Shown here piece by piece: positions 7,421 through 16,742 of a DNA stretch of 64,000 nucleotides. The notes under the pieces were generated by a model, which saw only the letters and a list, made by a program, of their open reading frames with translations, made no database searches and was not told the origin of the DNA. Source of the DNA: Flavobacteriaceae bacterium (GTDB lineage: Bacteria; Bacteroidota; Bacteroidia; Flavobacteriales; Flavobacteriaceae); the NCBI GenBank assembly GCA_018646605.1, contig JABGUL010000027.1, forward strand, positions 124,001 through 188,000, read 5' to 3'. A program made the position numbers and the translations under genes. Position 1 is the stretch's first letter. Every line of letters begins with the position of its first letter.

Positions 7421-8266
7421 TTAATAATCCCCAAGGGTTTCTATGTTTTGTGCTAATGCATTTTCTAACTGTTCATCATTTGGTGCTTTCCCATGCCATG
7501 CATGAGTATGCATCATAAAATCAACACCATTTCCCATTTCGGTTTCCATAAGAATAACAATGGGTTTTTGTCTACCTAACTTTGATTTAGCTGTTGCAAG
7601 AGTGGCTATGATTTTTTCAACATTATTTCCTTCTTTTAATGTCAAAACATCCCATCCAAAGGCTTTAAATTTTTCAGCAACATCCCCCATATGTAAAACA
7701 TCATCGGTTGTTCCATCAATTTGTTTTCCGTTTAAATCAACTGTTGCTATAATATTATCTACACCCTTAGCTGCAGCATACATTAGCGCTTCCCAATTTT
7801 GTCCTTCCTGAAGTTCTCCATCTCCCATCAAAACAAAAACAGTTTTAGGATCATTATTTAATTTTTTTGATTGTGCGGCTCCAATTGCAACAGAAAGTCC
7901 CTGTCCAAGTGAACCTGAGGCTACTCTTATTCCAGGAAGCCCCTCATGTGTGGTAGGATGTCCCTGCAAACGTGAATCGATGAGTCGAAATGTATTTAGT
8001 TCTTCAACAGGGAAATAGCCTTTACGAGCAAGAACGCTGTAAAAAACGGGAGAAATGTGTCCGTTTGAAAGGAAAAATAAATCTTCATTTTCTCCATTCA
8101 TATCAAAAGGAACTTTAATATCCATGGTGTTAAAAAATAGCGAAACAAAATACTCAACGCAACCTAAGGATCCTCCAGGATGACCTGAATTTACTTTGTG
8201 AACCATGCGGAGTATGTCTCGACGTACTTGGGTGCTTATATTTTCAAGAGCGCTAATGTCTGACAT
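7421..8266 (-). CDS. Transketolase, N-terminal subunit
   Basis: The 281-residue protein is the diphosphate-binding half of transketolase. It has HKVNSGHPGGSLG near residue 23, the thiamine diphosphate motif GDGELQEGQNWEAL ending in DLNGKQ, and HAWHGKAP at the C-terminus. I chose the ATG at 8266 because MSDISALENISTQVRRDI starts the fold and a promoter lies immediately upstream. The frame extends 31 codons further without conserved sequence. It is the first gene of a run with the C-terminal subunit. Confidence 0.9.
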   Translation of the reverse strand: MSDISALENISTQVRRDILRMVHKVNSGHPGGSLGCVEYFVSLFFNTMDIKVPFDMNGENEDLFFLSNGHISPVFYSVLARKGYFPVEELNTFRLIDSRLQGHPTTHEGLPGIRVASGSLGQGLSVAIGAAQSKKLNNDPKTVFVLMGDGELQEGQNWEALMYAAAKGVDNIIATVDLNGKQIDGTTDDVLHMGDVAEKFKAFGWDVLTLKEGNNVEKIIATLATAKSKLGRQKPIVILMETEMGNGVDFMMHTHAWHGKAPNDEQLENALAQNIETLGDY

Positions 8267-8281
8267 AATTAAATTTTCCGT

Positions 8282-8315
8282 CAAAAGTAACCCTTGTGCA
8301 GGCATTATCAAAAAA
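8282..8315 (-). promoter_or_regulatory. Promoter of the transketolase operon
   Basis: On the minus strand TTTG (8312-8309), 19 nt and TACTTTTG (8289-8282) match the Bacteroidota -33/-7 consensus (TTG, TAnnTTTG) with ideal spacing. Transcription would begin about 10 nt before the ATG at 8266, leaving no room for the longer upstream reading frame. Confidence 0.7.
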
Positions 8316-8392
8316 GGATTTGATAAACTTATAACAAAGCTGAAGGAAGTAATTAACAATGACTTTGCTTTACTATTTCTACTCTATAATAC

Positions 8393-8400
8393 TATCTTTG
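8393..8400 (+). promoter_or_regulatory. Candidate -7 element for tgt
   Basis: TATCTTTG matches TAnnTTTG and ends only 6 nt before the ATG at 8407. A TTTG lies 25 nt upstream (8364-8367), a little far for a -33 box. If used, the transcript would be leaderless or nearly so. Confidence 0.5.
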
Positions 8401-8406
8401 CGATCA

Positions 8407-9537
8407 ATGAAATTTACACTTTTAGCAAACGACCCGAGTACGGAAGCCCGTGCTGCAACACTTACCACTGATCATGGTACTATCGAGACCCCTATATTTA
8501 TGCCAGTAGGAACTGCGGCTACAGTAAAAGGAGTTCATCAACGCGAACTTAAAAATGATATTAATCCAGATATTATTTTGGGCAACACGTATCATTTATA
8601 TCTACGCCCTGGAACTAAAATTCTGGAACAAGCAGGTGGATTACATAATTTTATGGGTTGGCAAAGACCTATTTTAACGGACTCAGGAGGATATCAAGTA
8701 TATTCTTTATCCGCCAATCGAAAAATCAAAGAAGAAGGTGTGAAATTTAAGTCTCACATTGACGGTTCCTATCATGTTTTTACTCCAGAACGTGCAATTG
8801 AAATTCAACGTTCCATTGGAGCAGACATCATTATGGCATTTGATGAATGTACTCCTTATCCCTGTGATTACCGTTATGCTAAAACATCTATGGAGCGAAC
8901 ACATCGTTGGTTAACACGTTGTATTGAATCACATCAATCGCTGCCGATGCAATATGATTTTCAGCAAACCTTATTTCCCATAGTTCAAGGGAGTACCTAT
9001 AGTGATTTAAGAAAAATTTCTGCAGAATTCATTGCTAAACAAGATCTTCCTGGAAATGCTATTGGAGGACTTTCAGTTGGTGAACCAGCTGAGGAGATGT
9101 ATGCAATGACAAGTGAAGTATGTTCGGTTTTGCCAAAAGACAAACCACGTTATCTCATGGGAGTTGGGACTCCTATAAACCTATTAGAGAATATAGCTTT
9201 GGGTGTTGATATGTTTGATTGTGTGTTACCTTCTCGTAATGCTAGAAACGGAATGTTGTTTACTGCCGATGGAACAATTAATATCAAAAATAAAAAATGG
9301 GAAAACGACTTTTCACCTATTGATTCCAAAGGCTATTGTTTTGCAGACTTAGATTATAGTAAAGCTTATTTGAGACACCTTTTCTCAGTAAACGAAATGC
9401 TTGGGAAACAAATTGCCACACTTCATAATTTGAGTTTTTATCTGTGGTTGGTTCGTGAGGCCAGAAAACATATCTTAGCAGGAACTTTTGGTACTTGGAA
9501 AACTAAAATGGTGCGTCAAATGGAACCTAGATTATAA
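8407..9537 (+). CDS. tgt: tRNA-guanine transglycosylase (queuine synthesis)
   Basis: The 376-residue enzyme swaps guanine-34 for preQ1 in tRNAs with GUN anticodons. Visible motifs are the nucleophile region LTDSGGYQVYSL near residue 92, DIIMAFDECTPYP, GGLSVGEP and FDCVLPSRNARNG. The usual C-terminal zinc ligands are weakened: GYCFADLDYSKAYLRHL has one Cys and appears to lack the CxCxxC pattern. I chose the ATG at 8407 because MKFTLLANDP starts the family fold. It is followed after 1 bp by the LptF/G permease gene. Confidence 0.93.
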   Translation: MKFTLLANDPSTEARAATLTTDHGTIETPIFMPVGTAATVKGVHQRELKNDINPDIILGNTYHLYLRPGTKILEQAGGLHNFMGWQRPILTDSGGYQVYSLSANRKIKEEGVKFKSHIDGSYHVFTPERAIEIQRSIGADIIMAFDECTPYPCDYRYAKTSMERTHRWLTRCIESHQSLPMQYDFQQTLFPIVQGSTYSDLRKISAEFIAKQDLPGNAIGGLSVGEPAEEMYAMTSEVCSVLPKDKPRYLMGVGTPINLLENIALGVDMFDCVLPSRNARNGMLFTADGTINIKNKKWENDFSPIDSKGYCFADLDYSKAYLRHLFSVNEMLGKQIATLHNLSFYLWLVREARKHILAGTFGTWKTKMVRQMEPRL

Positions 9538-9538
9538 G

Positions 9539-10612
9539 ATGAAACTTATAGATTTATATATAATCAAACGCTATATAGGCACTTTTACAGTAATGATTTT
9601 ACTGTTTATTCCAATTGGAATAATGGTTGATGTAGCAGAGAAAATTGATAAATTCAAAGAGAAGGAAGTTCCTTTTGGGGCTATAATTGATTACTACATC
9701 GACTTTACTTGGTATTTTGCTAATTTACTGTTTCCAATTTTTTTATTCTTATCTGTTATATGGTTTACCTCAAAATTGGCTAATAATACTGAAGTTATCG
9801 CCATCCTGAGTTCTGGAATTTCATTTTTTAGGTATTTAAGACCATTTTTATTGGCAGCAACTTTTATCGCTATTTTCGCGTTTTTTGCAGGAATGTTAAT
9901 TGTACCAAAATCAAACTTAGGCTTTAATGATTTTAGGTATAAATACATTATTAAAAAGGAAGCCCGAAATACAACCAAAGTATTTCAACAAATCAACGAA
10001 AACGAATTCATCTATGTAAATAGTTATGATCCCATTCGAAAACGAGCAACTAATTTCACACTGGAACACTTTGAAGGGAATAAATTAAAGTTTAAAATTA
10101 AGTCAAATAGGATCAGATGGATAGAGGACGACAGTGTTTTTCGATTATCAAACTATTCTAAACGAACCTTTTTAGGTGATTCAGAGCATTTTGAAAGTAT
10201 AGCGCGAAAGGATACTCTTTTTGACTTTGAAATTGAAGATTTAGCTCCTGTAAATTATATTGCCGAAACACTCACATTTTCAGAACTTAATCAATTTATT
10301 GAAGATGAAAAAGAACGTGGTTCCATGCTTACTAATAGTCATTTGTTAGTTCGTCACAAACGTTGGAGTATTCCAATTTCTGCATTTATACTAACAATAA
10401 TAGCAGTTGCTGTTTCTTCCTTCAAAAGAAGAGGTGGGATGGGAGTTAATTTAGCCTTTGGAATTAGTTTAGGTTTTCTTTTCATCTTTTTTGATAAAAT
10501 TTTTGGGGTTTTGGTAAGTAAATCAACATTTCCACCAGTAGTTGCTGCCTGGCTTCCTCTGGTTTTGTTTGGCATTTTAGCTTTCTTTTTATTACGCTAT
10601 GCAAAACGATAG
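9539..10612 (+). CDS. LptF/LptG (YjgP/YjgQ) family LPS-export permease
   Basis: The 357-residue inner-membrane protein has the LptF/G layout. Three N-terminal membrane segments (about 15-35, 58-80, 100-125) precede a periplasmic beta-jellyroll domain (about 130-270), and three segments end the protein. KLIDLYIIKRYIGTF is the typical start. These permeases work with LptB to pull lipopolysaccharide from the inner membrane toward LptC/LptA. The ATG at 9539 follows the tgt stop by 1 bp; the longer frame overlaps tgt and is not conserved. Whether it is LptF or LptG cannot be told. Confidence 0.87.
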   Translation: MKLIDLYIIKRYIGTFTVMILLFIPIGIMVDVAEKIDKFKEKEVPFGAIIDYYIDFTWYFANLLFPIFLFLSVIWFTSKLANNTEVIAILSSGISFFRYLRPFLLAATFIAIFAFFAGMLIVPKSNLGFNDFRYKYIIKKEARNTTKVFQQINENEFIYVNSYDPIRKRATNFTLEHFEGNKLKFKIKSNRIRWIEDDSVFRLSNYSKRTFLGDSEHFESIARKDTLFDFEIEDLAPVNYIAETLTFSELNQFIEDEKERGSMLTNSHLLVRHKRWSIPISAFILTIIAVAVSSFKRRGGMGVNLAFGISLGFLFIFFDKIFGVLVSKSTFPPVVAAWLPLVLFGILAFFLLRYAKR

Positions 10613-11495
10613 GTCTAGGAGTCTCATACTGTATCACTTTGTGGTGGTTATTTTTGGCTTTTCTTCGGTATTGGGCGCTTTAATTTCTTTAGATGCAATC
10701 CCGCTTGTTATTTACAGGATGGGTTTAGCAGCCCTGGGATTAGCCTTTTTTTTTGCAGTATACAAACCTAACTATTTCCATCTTTCAAGAGATATGTGGG
10801 GGAAAGTTGTCCTTGGGGGAATTATTATTGCAGTACATTGGGTGACTTTTTTTCATGCGATTAAGGTTGCCGGGGTATCGTTAACTCTTAGTATGATGGC
10901 AACAGGCGCTTTTATCACGGCCATGCTTGAACCACTTTTGACTCAGAGAAAAATTTTAATTTATGAAATTTTATTTGGGGGAATTACTGCTGTTGGTGTT
11001 GGGCTGATCTTTAATGCAGAATTTGAACAATTTTATGGTATTTTGGTGGCTTTACTTTCCGCCTTTCTCTCTGCACTTTTTACTATTTTAAATAATCAAA
11101 TGGTCAAAAAAGCACTTCCTATTACACTCTCTTTTTATGAGCTTTTAGTGGGTACAGTAGTAGGTGTTTTTTATGTACTTATATTTGGTAACTATACTTG
11201 GAATAATTTCCAGTTTTCTGGATATGATTGGATTTGGATGTTGGCATTGGCTTGGATTTGTACTTCCTATGCGTTTAATATTTCTATTAAAGTAATGAAG
11301 CATTTATCTTCTTTTACAATCATGATGATCATAAATTTAGAACCTATTTATGGTATCCTACTATCACTTGCTATTTGGAATGAAAGAGAATATATGAGTC
11401 CGAGTTTTTATCTTGGTTTTTTTATTGTTTTGGGGAGTATTCTGATCAATGGAATTTATAAACACAAGAAAGAAGGTTTAAAAAAGCGAATCTAG
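10599..11495 (+). CDS. DMT-superfamily (EamA) transporter
   Basis: The 298-residue protein has ten predicted membrane helices arranged as two EamA repeats, with FGFSSVLGALI in the first and SAFLSALFTILNNQMVKK opening the second. The C-terminal tail is basic (KHKKEGLKKRI). Family members export amino acids, nucleobases or other small metabolites; the substrate here is unknown. It overlaps the upstream permease gene by 14 bp, suggesting translational coupling. IHWVTFFHAIKVAGVS-type helices are typical of this branch in Bacteroidota. Confidence 0.85.
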   Translation: MQNDRSRSLILYHFVVVIFGFSSVLGALISLDAIPLVIYRMGLAALGLAFFFAVYKPNYFHLSRDMWGKVVLGGIIIAVHWVTFFHAIKVAGVSLTLSMMATGAFITAMLEPLLTQRKILIYEILFGGITAVGVGLIFNAEFEQFYGILVALLSAFLSALFTILNNQMVKKALPITLSFYELLVGTVVGVFYVLIFGNYTWNNFQFSGYDWIWMLALAWICTSYAFNISIKVMKHLSSFTIMMIINLEPIYGILLSLAIWNEREYMSPSFYLGFFIVLGSILINGIYKHKKEGLKKRI

Positions 11496-11533
11496 TTCTA
11501 AAGAATTTTTACATTTGTCAAAGATAATTTTAT

Positions 11534-12487
11534 ATGGAATATTTAGAATTTGAATCACCAATAAAAGAATTACACGATCAACTTGATAAATGCAAATTGA
11601 TTGGTTCCGAGAGTGATATTGATGTTACAGAAACCTGTAGTCAGATTGAGCTAAAACTCGAGAAAGCAAAAAAAGAAATTTACGGAAATCTTTCGGCATG
11701 GCAGCGGGTACAACTATCTCGTCATCCCTCTCGCCCTTTTACTTTAGATTATATAAAAGCCCTATGCGGAGACACCTTTTTAGAATTACACGGAGACAGG
11801 AATGTCATGGATGATAAAGCCATGATAGGTGGGTTAGGTAAAATTGATGATCAATCCTTTATGTTTATCGGAACACAAAAAGGTTATAACACTAAGACAC
11901 GTCAATATAGAAATTTTGGAATGGCAAATCCTGAAGGCTATCGGAAGGCATTACGTCTAATGAAATCAGCAGATAAATTTGGCATTCCGATTGTAACTTT
12001 CGTTGATACTCCAGGAGCTTTCCCTGGATTAGAAGCAGAGGAACGCGGCCAAGGAGAGGCAATCGCTAGGAATATATTTGAAATGATGTCTATTTCGGTG
12101 CCTATTATTGTTGTTATTATTGGTGAAGGAGCCTCTGGAGGAGCCTTGGGAATAGGTGTAGGGGATAAAGTATTCATGCTTGAAAATACATGGTATTCTG
12201 TAATTTCTCCCGAATCTTGTTCCTCAATTTTATGGCGTAGTTGGGAGCATAAAGAGGAAGCCGCAGATGCGCTAAAGCTTACTTCTAAAGATATGCTTAA
12301 GAATAAGTTAATTGATAAGATTATCAAAGAACCTCTTGGTGGTGCTCATTTTGACCGTGAAGAAACTTTTAAAACGGTACGTAAAGAACTTCTTTCAACA
12401 TTTAAAAAGCTTGAAAAGGAGACTCCTAAAGACCGAATTAAATCAAGAAGAGAAAAATTCCTTGCAATGGGAAATTTTAGTAGTTAA
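11534..12487 (+). CDS. accA: Acetyl-CoA carboxylase carboxyltransferase alpha subunit
   Basis: The 317-residue protein carries the crotonase-like carboxyltransferase alpha domain. [22 protein letters not shown] near residue 155, [11 protein letters not shown] and [16 protein letters not shown] are all characteristic. With AccD it moves CO2 from biotin to acetyl-CoA to make malonyl-CoA. An N-terminal helical region (1-60) is typical. AccD is not in the window, as is common, since the two are often unlinked. It is separated from dnaB by about 115 bp. Confidence 0.95.
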   Translation: MEYLEFESPIKELHDQLDKCKLIGSESDIDVTETCSQIELKLEKAKKEIYGNLSAWQRVQLSRHPSRPFTLDYIKALCGDTFLELHGDRNVMDDKAMIGGLGKIDDQSFMFIGTQKGYNTKTRQYRNFGMANPEGYRKALRLMKSADKFGIPIVTFVDTPGAFPGLEAEERGQGEAIARNIFEMMSISVPIIVVIIGEGASGGALGIGVGDKVFMLENTWYSVISPESCSSILWRSWEHKEEAADALKLTSKDMLKNKLIDKIIKEPLGGAHFDREETFKTVRKELLSTFKKLEKETPKDRIKSRREKFLAMGNFSS

Positions 12488-12602
12488 GTATTTTACTTAT
12501 TAACATTTTTTTTTACTTATAAACACTCAATTCTTTAAAGATAGCTGACATTCTATTGTCTTTTTCTCAAAGCAATTTTAGAAAAGCATGTACATTAGTT
12601 GC

Positions 12603-14132
12603 ATGGAAAAAAAGCAATCTCTGGAATATATTAAAACCCCAAATCCAGCAGTAATTAATTTACAACAAGGCAAAATTCCTCCGCAGGCACTAGAACTAGA
12701 AGAAGCAGTATTAGGAGCCATGTTAATTGATAAAAAAGGAGTCGATGAGGTTATAGATATACTTCAACCAGATGCTTTTTATAAGACATCACACCAGCTT
12801 ATTTTTGAAGCGATCTACCAGCTTTTTCAAGACTCTCAACCCATAGATTTATTGACGGTTTCTTCAGAGCTTAGAAAAAAAGGTAAACTAGAAGCGGTAG
12901 GAGGTGAGTTTTATTTGGTACAACTTTCACAACGTGTTGCCTCCTCTGCCCATATTGAGTTTCATGCACGAATTATTTTACAAAAATTTATTCAACGTAG
13001 CTTGATTAGGATCTCAAACGAGATTATTGAAAGTGCCTATAAAGAATCAACCGATGTGTTTGATTTATTGGATGAAGCAGAATCTAAATTATACGATGTC
13101 ACTCAGGGGAATATTAAAAAATCCTCAGAAACAGCTCAAAATCTAGTATTAGAAGCCAAAAAGAAAATTGAAGAAATCTCAAAACGGGATGGTCTCAGTG
13201 GAGTAAGTACAGGTTTTGAGAAATTGGATAAGTTGACCTCTGGATGGCAACCCAGTGACTTAATAATTATTGCTGCCCGTCCAGGTATGGGTAAAACAGC
13301 TTTGACTTTATCGATGGCAAGAAATATAGCAGTGGGCAAACAAATTCCAGTAGCTTTTTTCTCTTTAGAAATGTCATCTGTTCAATTAATAACTCGATTA
13401 ATTTCATCAGAAACAGGACTTTCCTCCGAGAAATTAAGAACAGGTAAATTGGCAGACCATGAATGGCAGCAGTTAAATGTTAAAGTAACTGATCTTGAGA
13501 AAGCACCACTATTTATTGATGATACTCCTTCACTTTCCATTTTTGATTTAAGAGCAAAAGCCAGACGACTTTCTTCACAACATGGTATAAAATTAATTGT
13601 AGTTGATTACTTACAGTTAATGACTGCCGGAGCGAGTACAAAAACAGGAAATAGAGAACAAGAAATCTCAACCATTTCTAGAAACTTAAAAGCTCTCGCC
13701 AAAGAATTAAACATCCCTGTCATAGCACTCTCACAGCTATCGCGAGCAGTTGAAACGCGAGGTGGAACAAAACGACCTATGCTTTCTGACCTTAGAGAAT
13801 CTGGTGCAATTGAACAAGATGCTGATATTGTTTCTTTTATTTACCGCCCAGAATATTATAATATTGACGAATGGGATGATGATGAAAGAACACCCTCGCA
13901 AGGACAGGCTGAATTTATTGTTGCCAAACATCGAAACGGTGGACTTGACAATATCCGTCTGAAGTTTGTAGGGCATCTTGGAAAATTCGAAGATTTAGAT
14001 AGTTTTGATTCTCCTTTTGAATTCCAATCCAAGATGAATCCTAATGACAATGCCATAGACCCTTCGAGTCTCCCAAGTCCTGATGCTGCTTTTGGTGATT
14101 TTAATGATGTAGAGGATGATTCACCCTTTTAA
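12603..14132 (+). CDS. dnaB: Replicative DNA helicase DnaB
   Basis: The 509-residue protein has an N-terminal primase-interacting helical domain (about 20-130) and a RecA-like helicase domain. Walker A is ARPGMGKTALT near residue 225. VVDYLQLM is the Walker B strand, and SQLSRAVE and ESGAIEQDADIV are the later helicase motifs. It unwinds the replication fork as a hexamer. I preferred the ATG at 12603 over an in-frame ATG 15 bp upstream because MEKKQSLEYIKTPNP is the simpler N-terminus; the choice is not firm. No intein is present. Confidence 0.95.
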   Translation: MEKKQSLEYIKTPNPAVINLQQGKIPPQALELEEAVLGAMLIDKKGVDEVIDILQPDAFYKTSHQLIFEAIYQLFQDSQPIDLLTVSSELRKKGKLEAVGGEFYLVQLSQRVASSAHIEFHARIILQKFIQRSLIRISNEIIESAYKESTDVFDLLDEAESKLYDVTQGNIKKSSETAQNLVLEAKKKIEEISKRDGLSGVSTGFEKLDKLTSGWQPSDLIIIAARPGMGKTALTLSMARNIAVGKQIPVAFFSLEMSSVQLITRLISSETGLSSEKLRTGKLADHEWQQLNVKVTDLEKAPLFIDDTPSLSIFDLRAKARRLSSQHGIKLIVVDYLQLMTAGASTKTGNREQEISTISRNLKALAKELNIPVIALSQLSRAVETRGGTKRPMLSDLRESGAIEQDADIVSFIYRPEYYNIDEWDDDERTPSQGQAEFIVAKHRNGGLDNIRLKFVGHLGKFEDLDSFDSPFEFQSKMNPNDNAIDPSSLPSPDAAFGDFNDVEDDSPF

Positions 14133-14148
14133 TATATCTACTAAAAGG

Positions 14149-14667
14149 TTAAAATTTTAAATACATCAATATATCTGTTTGTGGATCATCACCCAATTGA
14201 AATACATGATGATCAAAGGCAATAAGACCTTTTTTTTTGTAAAAGGCGAGTGCTTTATAGTTGTGTTCCCATACCCCTAGCCATAACTGATTACAGCCCT
14301 TTTTAATTCCGAGATTTATTGCTGTACTGAAAAGCTCACTACCAAAACCATTTCCTTGAAATTCTTTTTTTATATAAATGCGTTCAATTTCAAAGCCATT
14401 ATTTTTTAATACATTTTCTGTTTGTGCGTTATTAAAATTCAATTTTAAATACCCGATAGTTTGATTTTGATTGTAAGCAAAATAAAAACTAGAATCTGGA
14501 TTTAAAAGTTCTTCTTGGATATGATCAATATTCATAGTATTCTCAAAATACCACTGCATATTTTCTGGGGTATTTTGATCTTCAAAGGTTTCTTTAAAAG
14601 TAAGGATAGAAATATCTCGTAAGTCATGTAGTTGTGAGACATCAATTTTTTTTAAATGGATTTGCAT
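14149..14667 (-). CDS. GNAT-family N-acetyltransferase
   Basis: The 172-residue protein has GNAT features: the acetyl-CoA loop QGNGFGSELF near residues 107-116, followed by a helix and WLGVWEHNYKALAFYKKKGL, the conserved motif B. The FKETFEDQNTPENMQWYF start is common in flavobacterial members. The acyl acceptor is unknown. I chose the ATG at 14667, which begins 1 nt after the stop of the HAD gene; an ATG 18 bp upstream would overlap that gene. Confidence 0.83.
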   Translation of the reverse strand: MQIHLKKIDVSQLHDLRDISILTFKETFEDQNTPENMQWYFENTMNIDHIQEELLNPDSSFYFAYNQNQTIGYLKLNFNNAQTENVLKNNGFEIERIYIKKEFQGNGFGSELFSTAINLGIKKGCNQLWLGVWEHNYKALAFYKKKGLIAFDHHVFQLGDDPQTDILMYLKF

Positions 14668-14668
14668 T

Positions 14669-15295
14669 CTAAACGTCAATTCCATAGGAGTTTAATCCTG
14701 CGGCTAGTTGATCTGGATCTAAAAACTGTATTCCATTAATTCCTAACGCTTCAGCACCTCTAATATTCCTAAGATTATCATCAATAAATAAAGCCGTTTT
14801 TGGGTCAATATTGAAACGATCCAAAGTAGTTTGATAAATATCTGCAAAAGGTTTTCTAGTTTGCTCTGTTCCCGAAACGACTATCCCTTCAAACCAATGT
14901 AGAAAATCAAACTTTTTTAGAGCCACCGGGAAAGTCTCTGCACTCCAGTTGGTAAGCGCAACAACACGATAATTTGGATTATCAATAAGTTTTCTTAAAA
15001 TAGTCACCGTACCTTGAATTGAATCACCTAACATTTCCTCCCATCTTCCATAATACATTCTAATAAAATCTTCTTGTTCCGGGAATAATTGAACTCGGTC
15101 CTCTGTAGCTTGAGCAAGTGGATACCCTGCATCTTGATTTTCATTCCAGTCCATGGTACAGATTTGATCAAAAAAGGAGTTCATTTTATTTCGATTTCCA
15201 TCAAAAACATCTAGATAGACATATTCAGGATTCCAATCAATTAATACCCCTCCTAAATCAAATATTATTGTTTTAATAAGGTTTGTTGTTTTCAT
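14669..15295 (-). CDS. HAD-family phosphatase
   Basis: The 208-residue protein has the HAD core motifs: FDLGGVLID near residue 12 (nucleophile Asp), ALTNWS near 113 (motif II), the Lys in RKPFADIY near 148 and FIDDNLRNIRGAE near 171 (motif IV). Such enzymes hydrolyse small phosphate esters or haloacids; the substrate is not readable. It overlaps the stop of prfB by 4 bp (ATGA), so translation is probably coupled. The GNAT gene follows immediately. Confidence 0.87.
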   Translation of the reverse strand: MKTTNLIKTIIFDLGGVLIDWNPEYVYLDVFDGNRNKMNSFFDQICTMDWNENQDAGYPLAQATEDRVQLFPEQEDFIRMYYGRWEEMLGDSIQGTVTILRKLIDNPNYRVVALTNWSAETFPVALKKFDFLHWFEGIVVSGTEQTRKPFADIYQTTLDRFNIDPKTALFIDDNLRNIRGAEALGINGIQFLDPDQLAAGLNSYGIDV

Positions 15296-16393
15296 TCGTT
15301 TTCTTCTTTTTGTCCGACACTCATTAAGTACGCTTTTAAAAAGGGATCGATTTGCCCATTCATAACTGCATCTACATCAGTAACCTCATGTTGCGTTCTA
15401 ACATCTTTCACTAATTTATAGGGATGCATTACGTAATTTCGAATTTGTGAGCCCCATTCAATTTTCTTTTTTGAAGCTTCTATCTCGTCCCTAGCAGAGA
15501 GTTTCTTTTGCAATTCAATTTCATACAACTGTGAGCGCAATAACTGCATGGCTTTGTTTTTATTTTCTAACTGAGAGCGCGTTTCGGAGTTTTCTATGAT
15601 GATTCCTGTGGGATGGTGTCTCAGTCGAACAGCTGTCTCCACTTTATTTACATTTTGTCCTCCAGCACCACTTGCACGCATCGTCTCCCAAGTATAATCG
15701 GAAGGACTGATCACAATTTCGATACTGTCATCTACTAATGGATATACGTAAACTGAAGCAAAAGAGGTATGGCGTTTAGCATTGCTATCAAAGGGAGATA
15801 TACGCACCAAACGATGGACTCCATTTTCACCTTTTAGCCAACCAAACGCAAAGTCACCCTCCAGCTCTAGCGTTACAGTTTTAATCCCTGCAACATCTCC
15901 TGCTTGGTGGTTGAGCTCTTTTATTTTATATCCTTGTTTTTCTCCCCACATAAGATACATTCGCATAAGCATTTCTGCCCAATCACAACTTTCTGTTCCC
16001 CCAGCTCCTGCAGTGATTTGTAAAACTGCACTCAAATCGTCTCCTTCATCAGAAAGCATGTTTCTGAATTCTAAGGCTTCTAAAAGTTCTAGGGATGATT
16101 CGTATTGTGAATTTACTTCAACGGCTTCTGCATCACCACTTTTCTCAAATTCCATTAAGACTTCAAGATCGTCAATTCCTTGCTTTATTATCTCATAATC
16201 AGAAACCCATTTTTTTAAGGTCCTTAATTGTTTCATATGAGCCTCAGCTGCCTTTGCTTCATTCCAGAAATCTGGAGCTAATGTCTTTTCCTCTTGGTTC
16301 TTAATTTCTACTTCCTTGGCATCAATGTCAAAGATAGCGCCTCAAGGCGCTGATGCGCTCCGTCAAGGACTTGAATTGTTCGTTAGAGATCAT
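15292..16393 (-). CDS. prfB: Peptide chain release factor 2 with programmed +1 frameshift
   Basis: The gene starts at the ATG at 16393 and encodes 21 residues ending RRYL, then meets an in-frame TGA at 16330-16328. A +1 shift on CTT TGA C gives Leu-Asp and joins the main frame at 16329. The complete protein is 366 residues, the normal RF2 length. The main frame has SPFDSNAKRHTSF (the SPF tripeptide that reads UGA and UAA) and SGAGGQNVNKVETAVRL, whose GGQ releases the chain. The shift autoregulates RF2, because low RF2 slows termination at the UGA. The stimulator differs from E. coli (see the hairpin). Confidence 0.95.
16328..16333 (-). promoter_or_regulatory. prfB +1 recoding site (CTTTGA)
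   Basis: On the minus strand CTT TGA C follows TAT, exactly as in other prfB genes. Zero-frame reading stops at TGA; a +1 slip of the CUU-decoding tRNA to UUU reads GAC next. Protein sequence on both sides joins to the RF2 consensus YLDID. Confidence 0.93.
16336..16351 (-). promoter_or_regulatory. GC-rich hairpin just upstream of the prfB frameshift site
   Basis: AGCGCC-TTGA-GGCGCT is a perfect 6-bp inverted repeat with a 4-nt loop. It ends 2 nt before the CTT slippery codon. It occupies the position where E. coli prfB has its Shine-Dalgarno-like stimulator, of which only AGG remains here. It also encodes conserved protein sequence (SALRR), so a chance origin is possible. Confidence 0.45.
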
Positions 16394-16742
16394 TTTTGGT
16401 GTTTCTACAAAAATAAGCGAATATGAATCTATTTCCCAATGATTGGATCATATATCACAAAACTTAGATAAATACCAATTGGAATACATAAATTCGAAAA
16501 AGCGTTTTTGATTGACTAAAATTTATTGGAGGAGGAAATTTAAATTAATGCAAGAATTTTGGATTTAATTTAAAAGGGAACTGATTAAAAGTTTGTTTTA
16601 AAACTATTAGTTTAAATTTACTCTTGAACCAAGCCTCAATTTAGTAGAAAATCATTTCTTTATCTAATTGATTTTCATTGCGCTATAATTTTCTATCATA
16701 TTGTTGCTGATCTAGTTTCACATGTTATAATCTTTAGTCCCT
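16394..16742. other. Intergenic region between prfB and a DUF3667 gene
   Basis: About 350 bp of very AT-rich sequence lies between two divergent starts, so it should contain both promoters. I see no tRNA, no terminator-like hairpin and no convincing protein-coding frame. GGAGGAGG at 16528-16535 precedes a six-codon frame (16548-16568) too short to call a gene. No clean TAnnTTTG box could be placed for either gene. Confidence 0.5.

Noticed and set aside
7407-7421. Frameshift explanation for the split transketolase
   Set aside because: Both halves have their own start and stop with a 13-bp gap, and two-gene transketolases are an established arrangement.
12488-12602. Short near-repeat (ACTTATTAAC and ACTTATAAAC) before dnaB
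   Set aside because: The copies are short and AT-rich, with no sign of a mobile element or a defined operator.
16528-16568. GGAGGAGG followed by a six-codon frame
   Set aside because: It is too short to be a gene, and strong SD sequences are not predictive in Bacteroidota. It has no terminator or His-like codon run nearby that would suggest an attenuator.
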